Shown in pieces: positions 1-5,030 of a stretch of DNA of 10,720 nucleotides (the first letter of the stretch is position 1; every line of letters starts with the position of its first letter). Below the pieces are notes generated by a model. The model was not told the origin of the DNA. It saw only the letters and a program-made list of their open reading frames with translations, and ran no database searches. The stretch lies in the NCBI GenBank assembly GCA_029857855.1, contig JAOUGG010000039.1:1-10720 (forward strand). The letters are read 5' to 3'. Source of the DNA: Acidimicrobiia bacterium. Its GTDB lineage: Bacteria > Actinomycetota > Acidimicrobiia > Acidimicrobiales > SZUA-35. Both the position numbers and the translations under genes were made by a program.

Positions 1-189
1 GCCGACGAGACCGCCTTCGCCCTGGCCGACATGCTCAAACGCAACGGCCTGGCCCATCCGGACGGCTCCCGTGTCGGGCGCCAGGACTTCATCTCCTCCG
101 GCGATGTACGTTCATTCACCCGCCTCGGTAGCCGGCTTCTCGGACCGGAACTGGTCGACGCCACCCTGTGGCGATCCGGCACCGGCTGA
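1..189 (+). CDS. murI: Glutamate racemase, C-terminal fragment
   Basis: Frame 1 is open from the first base to the TGA at 187-189, giving the last 62 residues of a protein that begins outside the window. The fragment starts A-D-E-T-A, then has a helix and R-N-G-L, then I-S-S-G-D, S-F-x-R-L-G and L-L-G-P-E-L. This order matches the end of actinobacterial MurI, where S-A-D-E-T-A, T-G-D-P-x-x-F-x-x-L-G and F-L-G-P-E-V occur. MurI interconverts L- and D-glutamate in the cytoplasm for peptidoglycan synthesis. The fragment has none of the catalytic cysteines, so the call rests on tail similarity and on context: murI lying upstream of rph and rdgB is a common actinobacterial arrangement. A 107-nt gap separates it from rph. 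Confidence 0.75.
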   Translation, partial: ADETAFALADMLKRNGLAHPDGSRVGRQDFISSGDVRSFTRLGSRLLGPELVDATLWRSGTG

Positions 190-284
190 GCGACGGGGGC
201 CTACCGGCTGGGCGGATCGACCGGTGTTCTCCGGCCACGACGCCCGCGCTGGCGGCCTATGCTCCAACGGGCACGACGATCAAC

Positions 285-290
285 GGAGAG
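285..290 (+). promoter_or_regulatory. Ribosome binding site of rph
   Basis: GGAGAG lies six bases before the ATG at 297. It decides the start of rph in favour of this ATG over the in-frame upstream ATG at 168, which lies inside murI. A TATGCT hexamer at 258-263 could be the -10 of a separate rph promoter, but no convincing -35 is visible. Confidence 0.7.
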
Positions 291-296
291 GCAATC

Positions 297-1025
297 ATGC
301 GACCAGACGGCAGAGCCAACGACGAGCTGCGACCGGTGTCGTTCCTACGAGACTTCACCGACATGGCCGACGGTTCGGTTCTGGTCGAGTTCGGACGGAC
401 CCGGGTTCTGTGCACGGCCTCGGTCGAGACCGACATACCTCGGTGGCTGCGTGACAGCGGCAAGGGTTGGGTCACCGCCGAGTACTCGATGCTGCCGGGT
501 TCGAGCCCGGAGCGGATCCGCCGCCGGGTGTCGGGTCGTGATCAGGAGATCCAGCGCCTGATCGGTCGCAGCCTGCGGGCCGTGTGTGACCTGACCATGC
601 TGGGGGAGCGGTCGATCACCGTCGACTGCGATGTACTCCAGGCCGACGGCGGCACCCGGACCGCCTCGATCTGCGGAGGCTTCGTCGCGCTGCACGATGC
701 GCTGAGCCGTCTGATGGTCGCCGGGGAACTGTCGGTCCATCCACTGTCCGACCACTGCGCCGCGGTCAGCGTTGGCATCGTCGACGGTGAATGTCGCCTC
801 GACCTTCCCTACATCGAGGACTCGGCGGCCGAAGTCGACATGAACGTGGTGATGAGCGGGTCCGGAGGATTCATCGAGGTCCAGGGAACGGCCGAAGGTC
901 AGGTGTTCGACCGTGCCCAACTCACGACGTTGATCGATCTCGCGTCGGCCGGCATCGCCGACATCGTCGATCGGCAGAAGGCTTTGCTCGCCACGCCACC
1001 GGCGTCCCGAGTTGCCGGATCCTGA
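297..1025 (+). CDS. rph: Ribonuclease PH
   Basis: A 242-residue protein of normal length for the family. RNase PH is a phosphorolytic 3'-5' exoribonuclease that trims tRNA 3' ends, working as a hexameric ring in the cytoplasm. The N-terminus has R-P-D-G-R followed by E-L-R-P-V, the family signature. Residues 75-98 carry the arginine-rich stretch [16 protein letters not shown], and residues 111-123 read [13 protein letters not shown], holding the phosphate-binding T120-R121. The two metal-site aspartates are D175 and D181, six apart as in the B. subtilis enzyme. The start is fixed by GGAGAG six bases upstream. rdgB starts 8 nt after the stop, so the two are probably co-transcribed and perhaps translationally coupled. 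Nothing is missing or odd. Confidence 0.95.
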   Translation: MRPDGRANDELRPVSFLRDFTDMADGSVLVEFGRTRVLCTASVETDIPRWLRDSGKGWVTAEYSMLPGSSPERIRRRVSGRDQEIQRLIGRSLRAVCDLTMLGERSITVDCDVLQADGGTRTASICGGFVALHDALSRLMVAGELSVHPLSDHCAAVSVGIVDGECRLDLPYIEDSAAEVDMNVVMSGSGGFIEVQGTAEGQVFDRAQLTTLIDLASAGIADIVDRQKALLATPPASRVAGS

Positions 1026-1033
1026 TCGACGAA

Positions 1034-1663
1034 GTGGCAGAGCGCCCGCCACTCGTCCTGGCCACCCGGAACCCCGGCAAGATCCGGGAGCTCACCGTCG
1101 TGCTCGGCGATCATTTCACCGTGCTCCCTCGGCCGGGTGACCTTCCCGAGACGATCGAGGACGGTGACACCCTGGTCGCCAACTCCATGAAGAAGGCGGT
1201 CGAGGTCGCCGAGCACACCGGGTCAACCGCGCTGGCCGACGACACTGGGCTCTTCGTGCACGCACTGGGCGGACAGCCCGGTGTTCGCAGCGCCCGATAC
1301 GCCGGCCCCGACGGTGACAGCGGGGCCAACCGGGCCAAGATGCTCTCGGAGCTGGCCGGAATCGGCGACCGCAGGGCCTACTTCGAGACGATCATCGTCG
1401 TTCGGTTCGGCGCCATGGTGCCTTCGTGGCCCGCACTTCCCGAACCCCTTCGGCGAGGTGTGCCGGTGATCGGCTGGGGGCGCGTCAACGGCACGATCAC
1501 CACTGAACCGAGAGGCGACGAGGGGTTCGGCTACGACCCGATCTTCCAGCCCGACGAAGGTCAGGGCGCCACGTTCGCCGAAATGACCCTGGCCGAGAAG
1601 CAGGCCATCAGCCACCGGGGACGGGCGCTGGTCGACGTGCAGTATATCCTCGGCCTCCGATAG
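1034..1663 (+). CDS. rdgB: RdgB/HAM1-type non-canonical purine NTP pyrophosphatase
   Basis: A 209-residue house-cleaning enzyme that hydrolyses dITP, ITP and XTP to the monophosphate and so keeps deaminated purines out of nucleic acids. L-A-T-R-N-P-G-K (residues 9-16) is the nucleotide-binding motif. A-D-D-T-G-L (68-73) holds the catalytic aspartate, G-F-G-Y-D-P-I-F (164-171) is the family hallmark, and S-H-R (193-195) is the base-recognition motif near the C-terminus. GTG at 1034 is chosen because it places the first motif about ten residues in, as is usual. Upstream in-frame sequence is rph read in another frame. No good ribosome site precedes it, so coupling to rph is likely. A segment of about 20 residues (roughly 126-146, rich in Pro) before the G-R-V-x-G strand is longer than in short homologues. 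Confidence 0.93.
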   Translation: MAERPPLVLATRNPGKIRELTVVLGDHFTVLPRPGDLPETIEDGDTLVANSMKKAVEVAEHTGSTALADDTGLFVHALGGQPGVRSARYAGPDGDSGANRAKMLSELAGIGDRRAYFETIIVVRFGAMVPSWPALPEPLRRGVPVIGWGRVNGTITTEPRGDEGFGYDPIFQPDEGQGATFAEMTLAEKQAISHRGRALVDVQYILGLR

Positions 1664-1706
1664 GCCTGGTTGTCTCCTCAGCCTCCGGGAAGCCGTTCGT
1701 GGCCGG

Positions 1707-1790
1707 TGCGGACGGGGGGAGTCGAACCCCCAAGCCCGTGAGGGCGCCAGGACCTAAACCTGGTGCGTCTGCCAGTTCCGCCACGTCCGC
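1707..1790 (-). tRNA. tRNA-Leu, anticodon UAG
   Basis: Read on the minus strand, this folds as a class II tRNA of 84 nt. A 7-bp acceptor stem pairs GCGGACG (1790-1784) with CGTCCGC (1714-1708), and the discriminator is A. The D arm is typical of leucine (ending in AACTGGCAGACGC). The anticodon stem CCAGG/CCTGG encloses TTTAGGT with anticodon TAG, reading CUA and probably other CUN codons. A variable arm GCCC-TCA-GGGC follows after one unpaired base, and then the T arm with loop TTCGACT between runs of G and C. The 3' CCA is not encoded (the genome has CCG), so CCA must be added by nucleotidyltransferase. It is divergent from clpP, with 57 nt between them. Confidence 0.95.
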
Positions 1791-1813
1791 ATAACGTGTG
1801 TGGATGGGTGCCA

Positions 1814-1839
1814 CGGTAGCCGATGCATCGGCGGTAGCC
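1814..1839. promoter_or_regulatory. Palindrome between direct repeats in the tRNA-Leu/clpP divergent region
   Basis: A perfect 14-bp palindrome, GCCGATGCATCGGC (1819-1832), is overlapped at each end by the 8-bp direct repeat CGGTAGCC (1814-1821 and 1832-1839). The right repeat overlaps the candidate clpP -10 (TAGCCT, 1835-1840). Immediately beyond the left end, on the minus strand, is TACCGT (1818-1813), a possible -10 for the tRNA. The layout suits an operator that could affect both promoters, but no regulator can be named. It does not resemble the ClgR motif known for actinobacterial clp genes. Confidence 0.4.
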
Positions 1840-1850
1840 TGACCATTATG
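1835..1850 (+). promoter_or_regulatory. Candidate -10 element and leaderless start of clpP
   Basis: TAGCCT (1835-1840) fits the TANNNT pattern of actinobacterial -10 boxes and lies seven bases before the ATG at 1848. That spacing would put the transcription start on the A of the ATG. No Shine-Dalgarno sequence precedes the ATG, which supports a leaderless mRNA. No recognisable -35 is present. Confidence 0.45.
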
Positions 1851-2471
1851 ACAAGTCCTGTTCTGCTGCCAACCGCCGAAACGCCGAGCTCCAACTTCGG
1901 TTTTGACATCTTCCAGCAGCTGCTCAAGCAACGCATCGTCTTCCTTGGGCAGCAGGTTGATGACAACATCGCCAACGCCCTCGCCGCCCAGATTCTCTAC
2001 CTGGCCGGCCAGGACAACGACAAGGACATCTGGCTCTACATCAACTCGCCCGGCGGCTCGGTCACGGCGGGTATGGCCATCTACGACACCATGCAGTTCG
2101 TCAAGCCCGACGTGGCCACCGTGTGCCTCGGCCTCGGGGCCTCGATGGGTCAGTTCCTGCTCACCGCCGGTGCCCCCGGCAAGCGCTACGCCCTTCCTCA
2201 CGCCCGGATCCTGATGCACCAGCCGAGCGCCGGCGTGCAGGGCCAAGCGGCCGACATCGCCATCCAGGCCGAGAACCTCATCAACATCAAGAAGGAAATG
2301 GCCCAGCTGATCGCCGATCACGCGGGCCAGGACGTCGAGCGGATCATCGAGGACTCCGACCGCGACAAGTGGTTCACGGCCACCGAGGCCAAGGACTACG
2401 GCCTGCTGGATCACGTCATCACCCGCTCCGGTGAGCTCGCCGGCAGCGACGACGGCGGCGACGACGACTGA
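1848..2471 (+). CDS. clpP: ATP-dependent Clp protease proteolytic subunit, ClpP1-like
   Basis: A 207-residue serine protease subunit. ClpP forms a double heptamer that degrades proteins fed by ClpX or ClpC. The catalytic triad is complete: S99 in G-A-S-M-G, H124 in L-M-H-Q-P, and D173 in D-S-D-R-D-K-W-F. Y-I-N-S-P-G-G-S at 64-71 is the oxyanion strand and glycine loop. The stretches A-L-P-H-A-R-I-L-M-H-Q-P and A-D-I-A-I-Q-A-E resemble mycobacterial ClpP1 more than ClpP2. The start at 1848 has no ribosome site but lies seven bases after a -10-like hexamer. The last nine residues (G-S-D-D-G-G-D-D-D) form an acidic tail not typical of the core fold. Neither a second clpP nor clpX is adjacent, whereas actinobacteria usually keep clpP1-clpP2-clpX together; a partner elsewhere is likely. 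An RNA methyltransferase starts 28 nt downstream. Confidence 0.95.
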   Translation: MTSPVLLPTAETPSSNFGFDIFQQLLKQRIVFLGQQVDDNIANALAAQILYLAGQDNDKDIWLYINSPGGSVTAGMAIYDTMQFVKPDVATVCLGLGASMGQFLLTAGAPGKRYALPHARILMHQPSAGVQGQAADIAIQAENLINIKKEMAQLIADHAGQDVERIIEDSDRDKWFTATEAKDYGLLDHVITRSGELAGSDDGGDDD

Positions 2472-2499
2472 CCGTCCGTCCAACCGTCGACCCCCAACG

Positions 2500-3753
2500 A
2501 TGACGTCGTCCACCCCCGATGTCGGCGACGCCGGCTTCGACGCACCCTACGACGTCGGGTTCGATCTGCTCGTCGACCGGATCGCGACCGGTGGGTCCGC
2601 CCTCGGTTCGGGACCCGACGGGAGGGTGGTCTTCACCGAAGCGGCCATACCCGGCGAGGAACTCACCGCCGTGGCCACCGCCGTTCACCGATCCAGGATC
2701 GAGGCCCGGCCGGTCGACATCCGTCGTGCCTCCCCCGATCGGGTGGATCCTCCCTGCCGTCACGCCGGAAGCGACGATGCCGGGGAGCCGGCGTGCGGCG
2801 GCTGCGACTGGCAACACATCACACCCGACCGGCAGCGGGCGCTGCGGGTGGAGATCGTCGAGGACTGCCTTCGGCGTCTGGCCCGCCTCGACCCGCTGCC
2901 CCCGGTTCGATCCGGCCCCGAACTCCCGGCCGCCGGCTATCGCACCACGGTTCGAGCCGTGGTGGCGGGCGGCAGGGCCGGTTACCGCCGTCGACGGTCG
3001 CACGAGCCGCTCCTCGTCGACGAGTGTGTCATCGTCCATCCCCGCGTCGCCGAAGTCCTGCTCGAGGGCCGGTTCGGTCCGACCGCCATGGAGGTCGTCA
3101 TTCGGGTCGGCGCCAACAGCGGTGAACGGATGGTGGTCGTCGATCCCGTTGCCGACGATGTGCTCGTCCCCGACGATGTCGTCGTGGTCGGACGTGATGA
3201 GCTGGCCGCCGGGCGACGCCCCCACATCCACGAGGAGTTGGGCGGTCTGCGCCTGCAGATATCCGCCGACTCGTTCTTCCAGTGTCGACCGGACGGGGCG
3301 CTGGTCATGGCCCGTGTAGTCGGCGATCTGTTGGCCCCGTTCGACGGTTCGATGCTCGACGCCTACTGCGGGGTCGGCCTCTTCGGCGCCCTGGCTGCGG
3401 TCGGCCGCCCGGTGATCGGTGTCGAGTCGAATCCGTCGGCTGCGGCCGATGCCCGTTGGAATCTCCAGCCGCATGGAAGGGTCGTCGAATCGACGGTCGA
3501 GCATTGGACGCCTGAACCCGTCGGTGTCGTCGTCGCCGATCCCGCCCGTTCCGGCCTCAGGGCCACGGCGTGCGACCGCTTCGTGGCAACCGGCGCCGCC
3601 GCCATTGCCCTGGTCAGCTGCGATCCGGCGTCACTGGCCCGGGACACGGTCCTGTTGGGCGAGCGGGGCTTCGGGCTCGAATCGGTCACGGTGATCGACC
3701 TGTTCGGGCATACGTCACACGTCGAGACGATCTCACTGTTCGTGCGGCGCTGA
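2500..3753 (+). CDS. TRAM-domain class I SAM-dependent RNA m5U methyltransferase (RlmD/TrmA family)
   Basis: A 417-residue enzyme predicted to make 5-methyluridine in 23S rRNA or tRNA. An N-terminal TRAM RNA-binding domain (about 20-75) is followed by [4Fe-4S] ligand cysteines C86, C99, C102 and, further on, C176. The Rossmann methyltransferase core has S-F-F-Q (258-261), D-A-Y-C-G-V-G-L-F-G (287-296, SAM loop), G-V-E-S (307-310) and A-D-P-A-R (346-350). The catalytic nucleophile is C374 in V-S-C-D-P, and the general base is E409 in H-V-E-T near the C-terminus. All active-site positions known from E. coli RlmD are present. The first cysteine spacing, C-x12-C-x2-C, is wider than the usual C-x5-C-x2-C. 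The start is uncertain: ATG at 2500 is preferred, with an in-frame GTG at 2431 inside clpP as the alternative. No ribosome site is visible, so coupling with clpP 28 nt upstream is possible. Sequence alone cannot say whether rRNA or tRNA is the substrate. Confidence 0.9.
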   Translation: MTSSTPDVGDAGFDAPYDVGFDLLVDRIATGGSALGSGPDGRVVFTEAAIPGEELTAVATAVHRSRIEARPVDIRRASPDRVDPPCRHAGSDDAGEPACGGCDWQHITPDRQRALRVEIVEDCLRRLARLDPLPPVRSGPELPAAGYRTTVRAVVAGGRAGYRRRRSHEPLLVDECVIVHPRVAEVLLEGRFGPTAMEVVIRVGANSGERMVVVDPVADDVLVPDDVVVVGRDELAAGRRPHIHEELGGLRLQISADSFFQCRPDGALVMARVVGDLLAPFDGSMLDAYCGVGLFGALAAVGRPVIGVESNPSAAADARWNLQPHGRVVESTVEHWTPEPVGVVVADPARSGLRATACDRFVATGAAAIALVSCDPASLARDTVLLGERGFGLESVTVIDLFGHTSHVETISLFVRR

Positions 3754-3762
3754 TTCCGGCGA

Positions 3763-4644
3763 TCAGCCGCTGCGGCCGCCGCGGCCGTCGGGGCTCCCGA
3801 TGGACATGTAGGAGGCCCGCCAGTCGTGGCCGGGCCAGTGCACCGGCGCCTGGACGGTGGTCCGAGGCAGAAAGGCCGAATCGAACAGCCGGAGCGCCGT
3901 GTCGACCACGAGCCGCTGGTCCTCTCGGTTCCCCGGAGGTCCACACGGGTTGCCCAGGGGCACGTCGGTGAACACGAATCGGGCGACGGCGGCCTGCTCG
4001 ACGATGTCACGTGCGCTGCCGATGACCACAGTCGGGAAACCCGCCTCCTCGAGGTGTCGTGCGACCAAACTCACGGTTTGGTGGCAGACCGGTCAAAGGG
4101 GAACGAGGAGCACCAGATCGACGTCGTCGTCGTCACACCAGGAGGCGATGGTCTCGGCGTCGGCTCGGGTCGATCGCTGGCTGTATGTGGTCGGAATGCA
4201 GAAGAACCGATCGTTGAGCGAGCCGAGACGGCCCTCGGCGGCGAACCCGGCCAGCGTCCGCAGGGGGAGAAACGACTCCACGTCGTCGGTGGTGGTGGCA
4301 TCCTTGTGCCAGAAGAGATCGTCGGTGTACATCTGCTCGGGCGGCGGATCGGCGGCCACGGCCCGGACCGACTTCGCTGGCCTCGGGCCGTCGTGGCACT
4401 CGACCGGAAACGAGGTGGTCACCACGGCAAGACGGCTCGAGGCCACCGCCCGTTCCGGCTTGTGGAACGGAGCTGAATCGTTCGTCACCCAGCGGTAGGG
4501 CTGTTCGTAGCCTTTCGACGCGTAGTAGCGACGGGAACGATCGATGTAGCTCAGGGCGACCCGGTGGGCCGGATCGATCGTGCCATCGGCTTCCGCCATG
4601 CCATCCTCGTGGTTCGGCGGGATCGTCGCCTCGACATCGGTCAT
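3763..4644 (-). CDS. GrdB-like selenoprotein (glycine/sarcosine/betaine reductase selenoprotein B family), with in-frame UGA read as selenocysteine
   Basis: Read through one TGA (4095-4093), this is a continuous 293-residue protein. Selenocysteine is residue 184, in L-L-V-P-L-U-P-V-C-H-Q-T: a U184-x-x-C187 redox motif. Residues 25-65 (S-Y-I-D-R-S-R-R-Y-Y, P-Y-R-W-V-T-N-D) and the segment after U184 (S-L-V-A-R-H-L-E-E-A-G-F-P-T-V-V-I-G-S-A, then F-T-D-V-P-L-G-N-P) match, from my knowledge of the family, the short GrdB-like proteins that carry Cys or Sec at this site. True GrdB is part of clostridial glycine reductase; the role of these short homologues is unknown, and a thiol/selenol redox role is inferred. 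A SECIS-like hairpin follows the UGA. The real stop is also TGA (3763-3765). ATG 4644 lies 8 nt after a -10-like TACGCT without a ribosome site; the alternative ATG 4599 has GAGG five bases upstream. It is convergent with the methyltransferase, 9 bp apart. A nonsense mutation is the rival explanation. Confidence 0.85.
4060..4086 (-). other. Candidate bacterial SECIS hairpin
   Basis: Directly downstream of the in-frame UGA the minus strand folds as TGC (4086-4084), a C-C mismatch, ACCAAAC (4082-4076), loop CGTGA (4075-4071), GTTTGGT (4070-4064), C, GCA (4062-4060). This makes a perfect 7-bp upper stem and a 3-bp lower stem. The apical loop begins 17 nt after the UGA and has G as its second base. 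Both facts fit the general bacterial SECIS pattern: a hairpin close behind the UGA, a small loop, and a G among the first two loop bases, which SelB recognises. The hairpin lies inside the coding sequence, as bacterial SECIS elements do. Confidence 0.75.
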
Positions 4645-4658
4645 GGATCTCGAGCGTA
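4645..4658 (-). promoter_or_regulatory. Candidate -10 element of the selenoprotein gene
   Basis: TACGCT (minus strand, 4658-4653) fits TANNNT and lies eight bases before the ATG at 4644, the spacing expected for a leaderless transcript. TTGTGG about 19 bases further upstream is a weak -35 candidate. The alternative start at 4599, which has its own GAGG, would instead give a 5' leader of about 45 nt. Confidence 0.35.
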
Positions 4659-4753
4659 GAACACGCGACGACGCCGACCACAAACACTGCAGCCTCATCG
4701 CCCGGCGGAAGCGCCCGACCCCGGTGCCGCGGCGTAGATGGCCCGGGTGTCGG

Positions 4754-4851
4754 TAGTATTGGTGGGTGCGGCTGCGGAGTTGGTGAAAGGCGGCCAGCCG
4801 GTGAATCCGACAAGATTGAAACATCTGCCCACGGCGGGTTGTCCGATGGGC
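4754..4851 (+). promoter_or_regulatory. Candidate promoter, leader peptide and alternative hairpins upstream of the SPOR-like gene
   Basis: TAGTAT (4754-4759) is a good -10 candidate. Six bases later a GTG (4766) opens a six-codon reading frame, Met-R-L-R-S-W then TGA (4784-4786), which would be leaderless. GTTGG inside its last codons (4779-4783) can pair with CCGAC (4807-4811). The overlapping ATCCGACAA (4805-4813) can instead pair with TTGTCCGAT (4839-4847) with one mismatch. That in turn excludes GCCCACGG (4827-4834) pairing with CCG-A-TGGGC (4843-4851, one bulge). The arrangement resembles an attenuator, but each stem is short and could arise by chance in GC-rich DNA. Confidence 0.25.
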
Positions 4852-5017
4852 TCGTGCGCAACGGTGGTGGTTGGTGGTACAGCTGCACAGTGGGCATCGA
4901 TGGAGGCCGTGTTGGCGGTCGTCGAATCACGGCGTGACGCGAGTCGGGTTGTGCGTGCCGCCCGTGTGTGTGATGGTGTCGTTGGACCCACGACGATCGC
5001 AGTGAACAAGGCGAGAT

Positions 5018-5022
5018 AGGAG
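5018..5022 (+). promoter_or_regulatory. Ribosome binding site fixing the GTG start at 5031
   Basis: AGGAG lies eight bases before GTG 5031, at good spacing. It supports that GTG as the start of the membrane-anchored SPOR-like protein. Confidence 0.7.
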
Positions 5023-5030
5023 ATTCGGCT

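Larger units (their letters stand above)
4645..5030. other. Divergent intergenic region without a convincing gene
   Basis: A 386-nt gap lies between the start of the selenoprotein gene (leftward) and the start of the SPOR-like protein gene (rightward). It is less GC-rich in style and G/T-rich on the plus strand. It holds a candidate promoter for each side, a possible short leader peptide with alternative hairpins, and TCACGGCGTGA (4927-4937), a 5+5 inverted repeat around one base that could be a small operator. No known riboswitch, tRNA or other named RNA was recognised. Confidence 0.6.

Noticed and set aside
168..296. N-terminal extension of RNase PH from ATG 168
   Set aside because: The extension overlaps murI, has no family similarity, and the ATG at 297 has GGAGAG at good spacing.
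791..1033. N-terminal extension of RdgB from GTG 791
   Set aside because: This is rph read in another frame and is Arg/His-rich; the family begins just before A-T-R-N-P-G-K.
3750..3800. Terminator between the convergent methyltransferase and selenoprotein genes
   Set aside because: The region is rich in GC self-complementary bits, but there is no clear stem followed by a T run on either strand.
3763..4074. Separate 103-residue protein starting at GTG 4074
   Set aside because: It lacks its own ribosome site and is the direct in-frame continuation of the upstream frame after the UGA, with family similarity on both sides. It is the C-terminal part of the selenoprotein.
4093..4095. TGA as a nonsense mutation or frameshift making a pseudogene
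   Set aside because: It cannot be excluded, but the frame is intact on both sides, the codon falls at the Cys/Sec site, and a SECIS-like hairpin follows at the right distance. Selenocysteine is the better explanation.
4760..4851. Known riboswitch, suggested by GGTGAATCC in the leader
   Set aside because: The short box recalls c-di-AMP and cobalamin riboswitches, but their other conserved segments are not found downstream.
4738..5019. Open frame of 93 codons on the plus strand in the divergent gap
   Set aside because: The product has no recognisable motif. Its codons are unlike the neighbours (AGA, AAA, GTA, TTG and many A/T third positions), and there is no ribosome site. It fits a chance open frame in an untranslated leader.
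4645..5030. tRNA-Sec gene next to the selenoprotein
   Set aside because: A TTTCAAT heptamer with central TCA exists on the minus strand, but the flanks do not form an anticodon stem and no acceptor or T arm fits.
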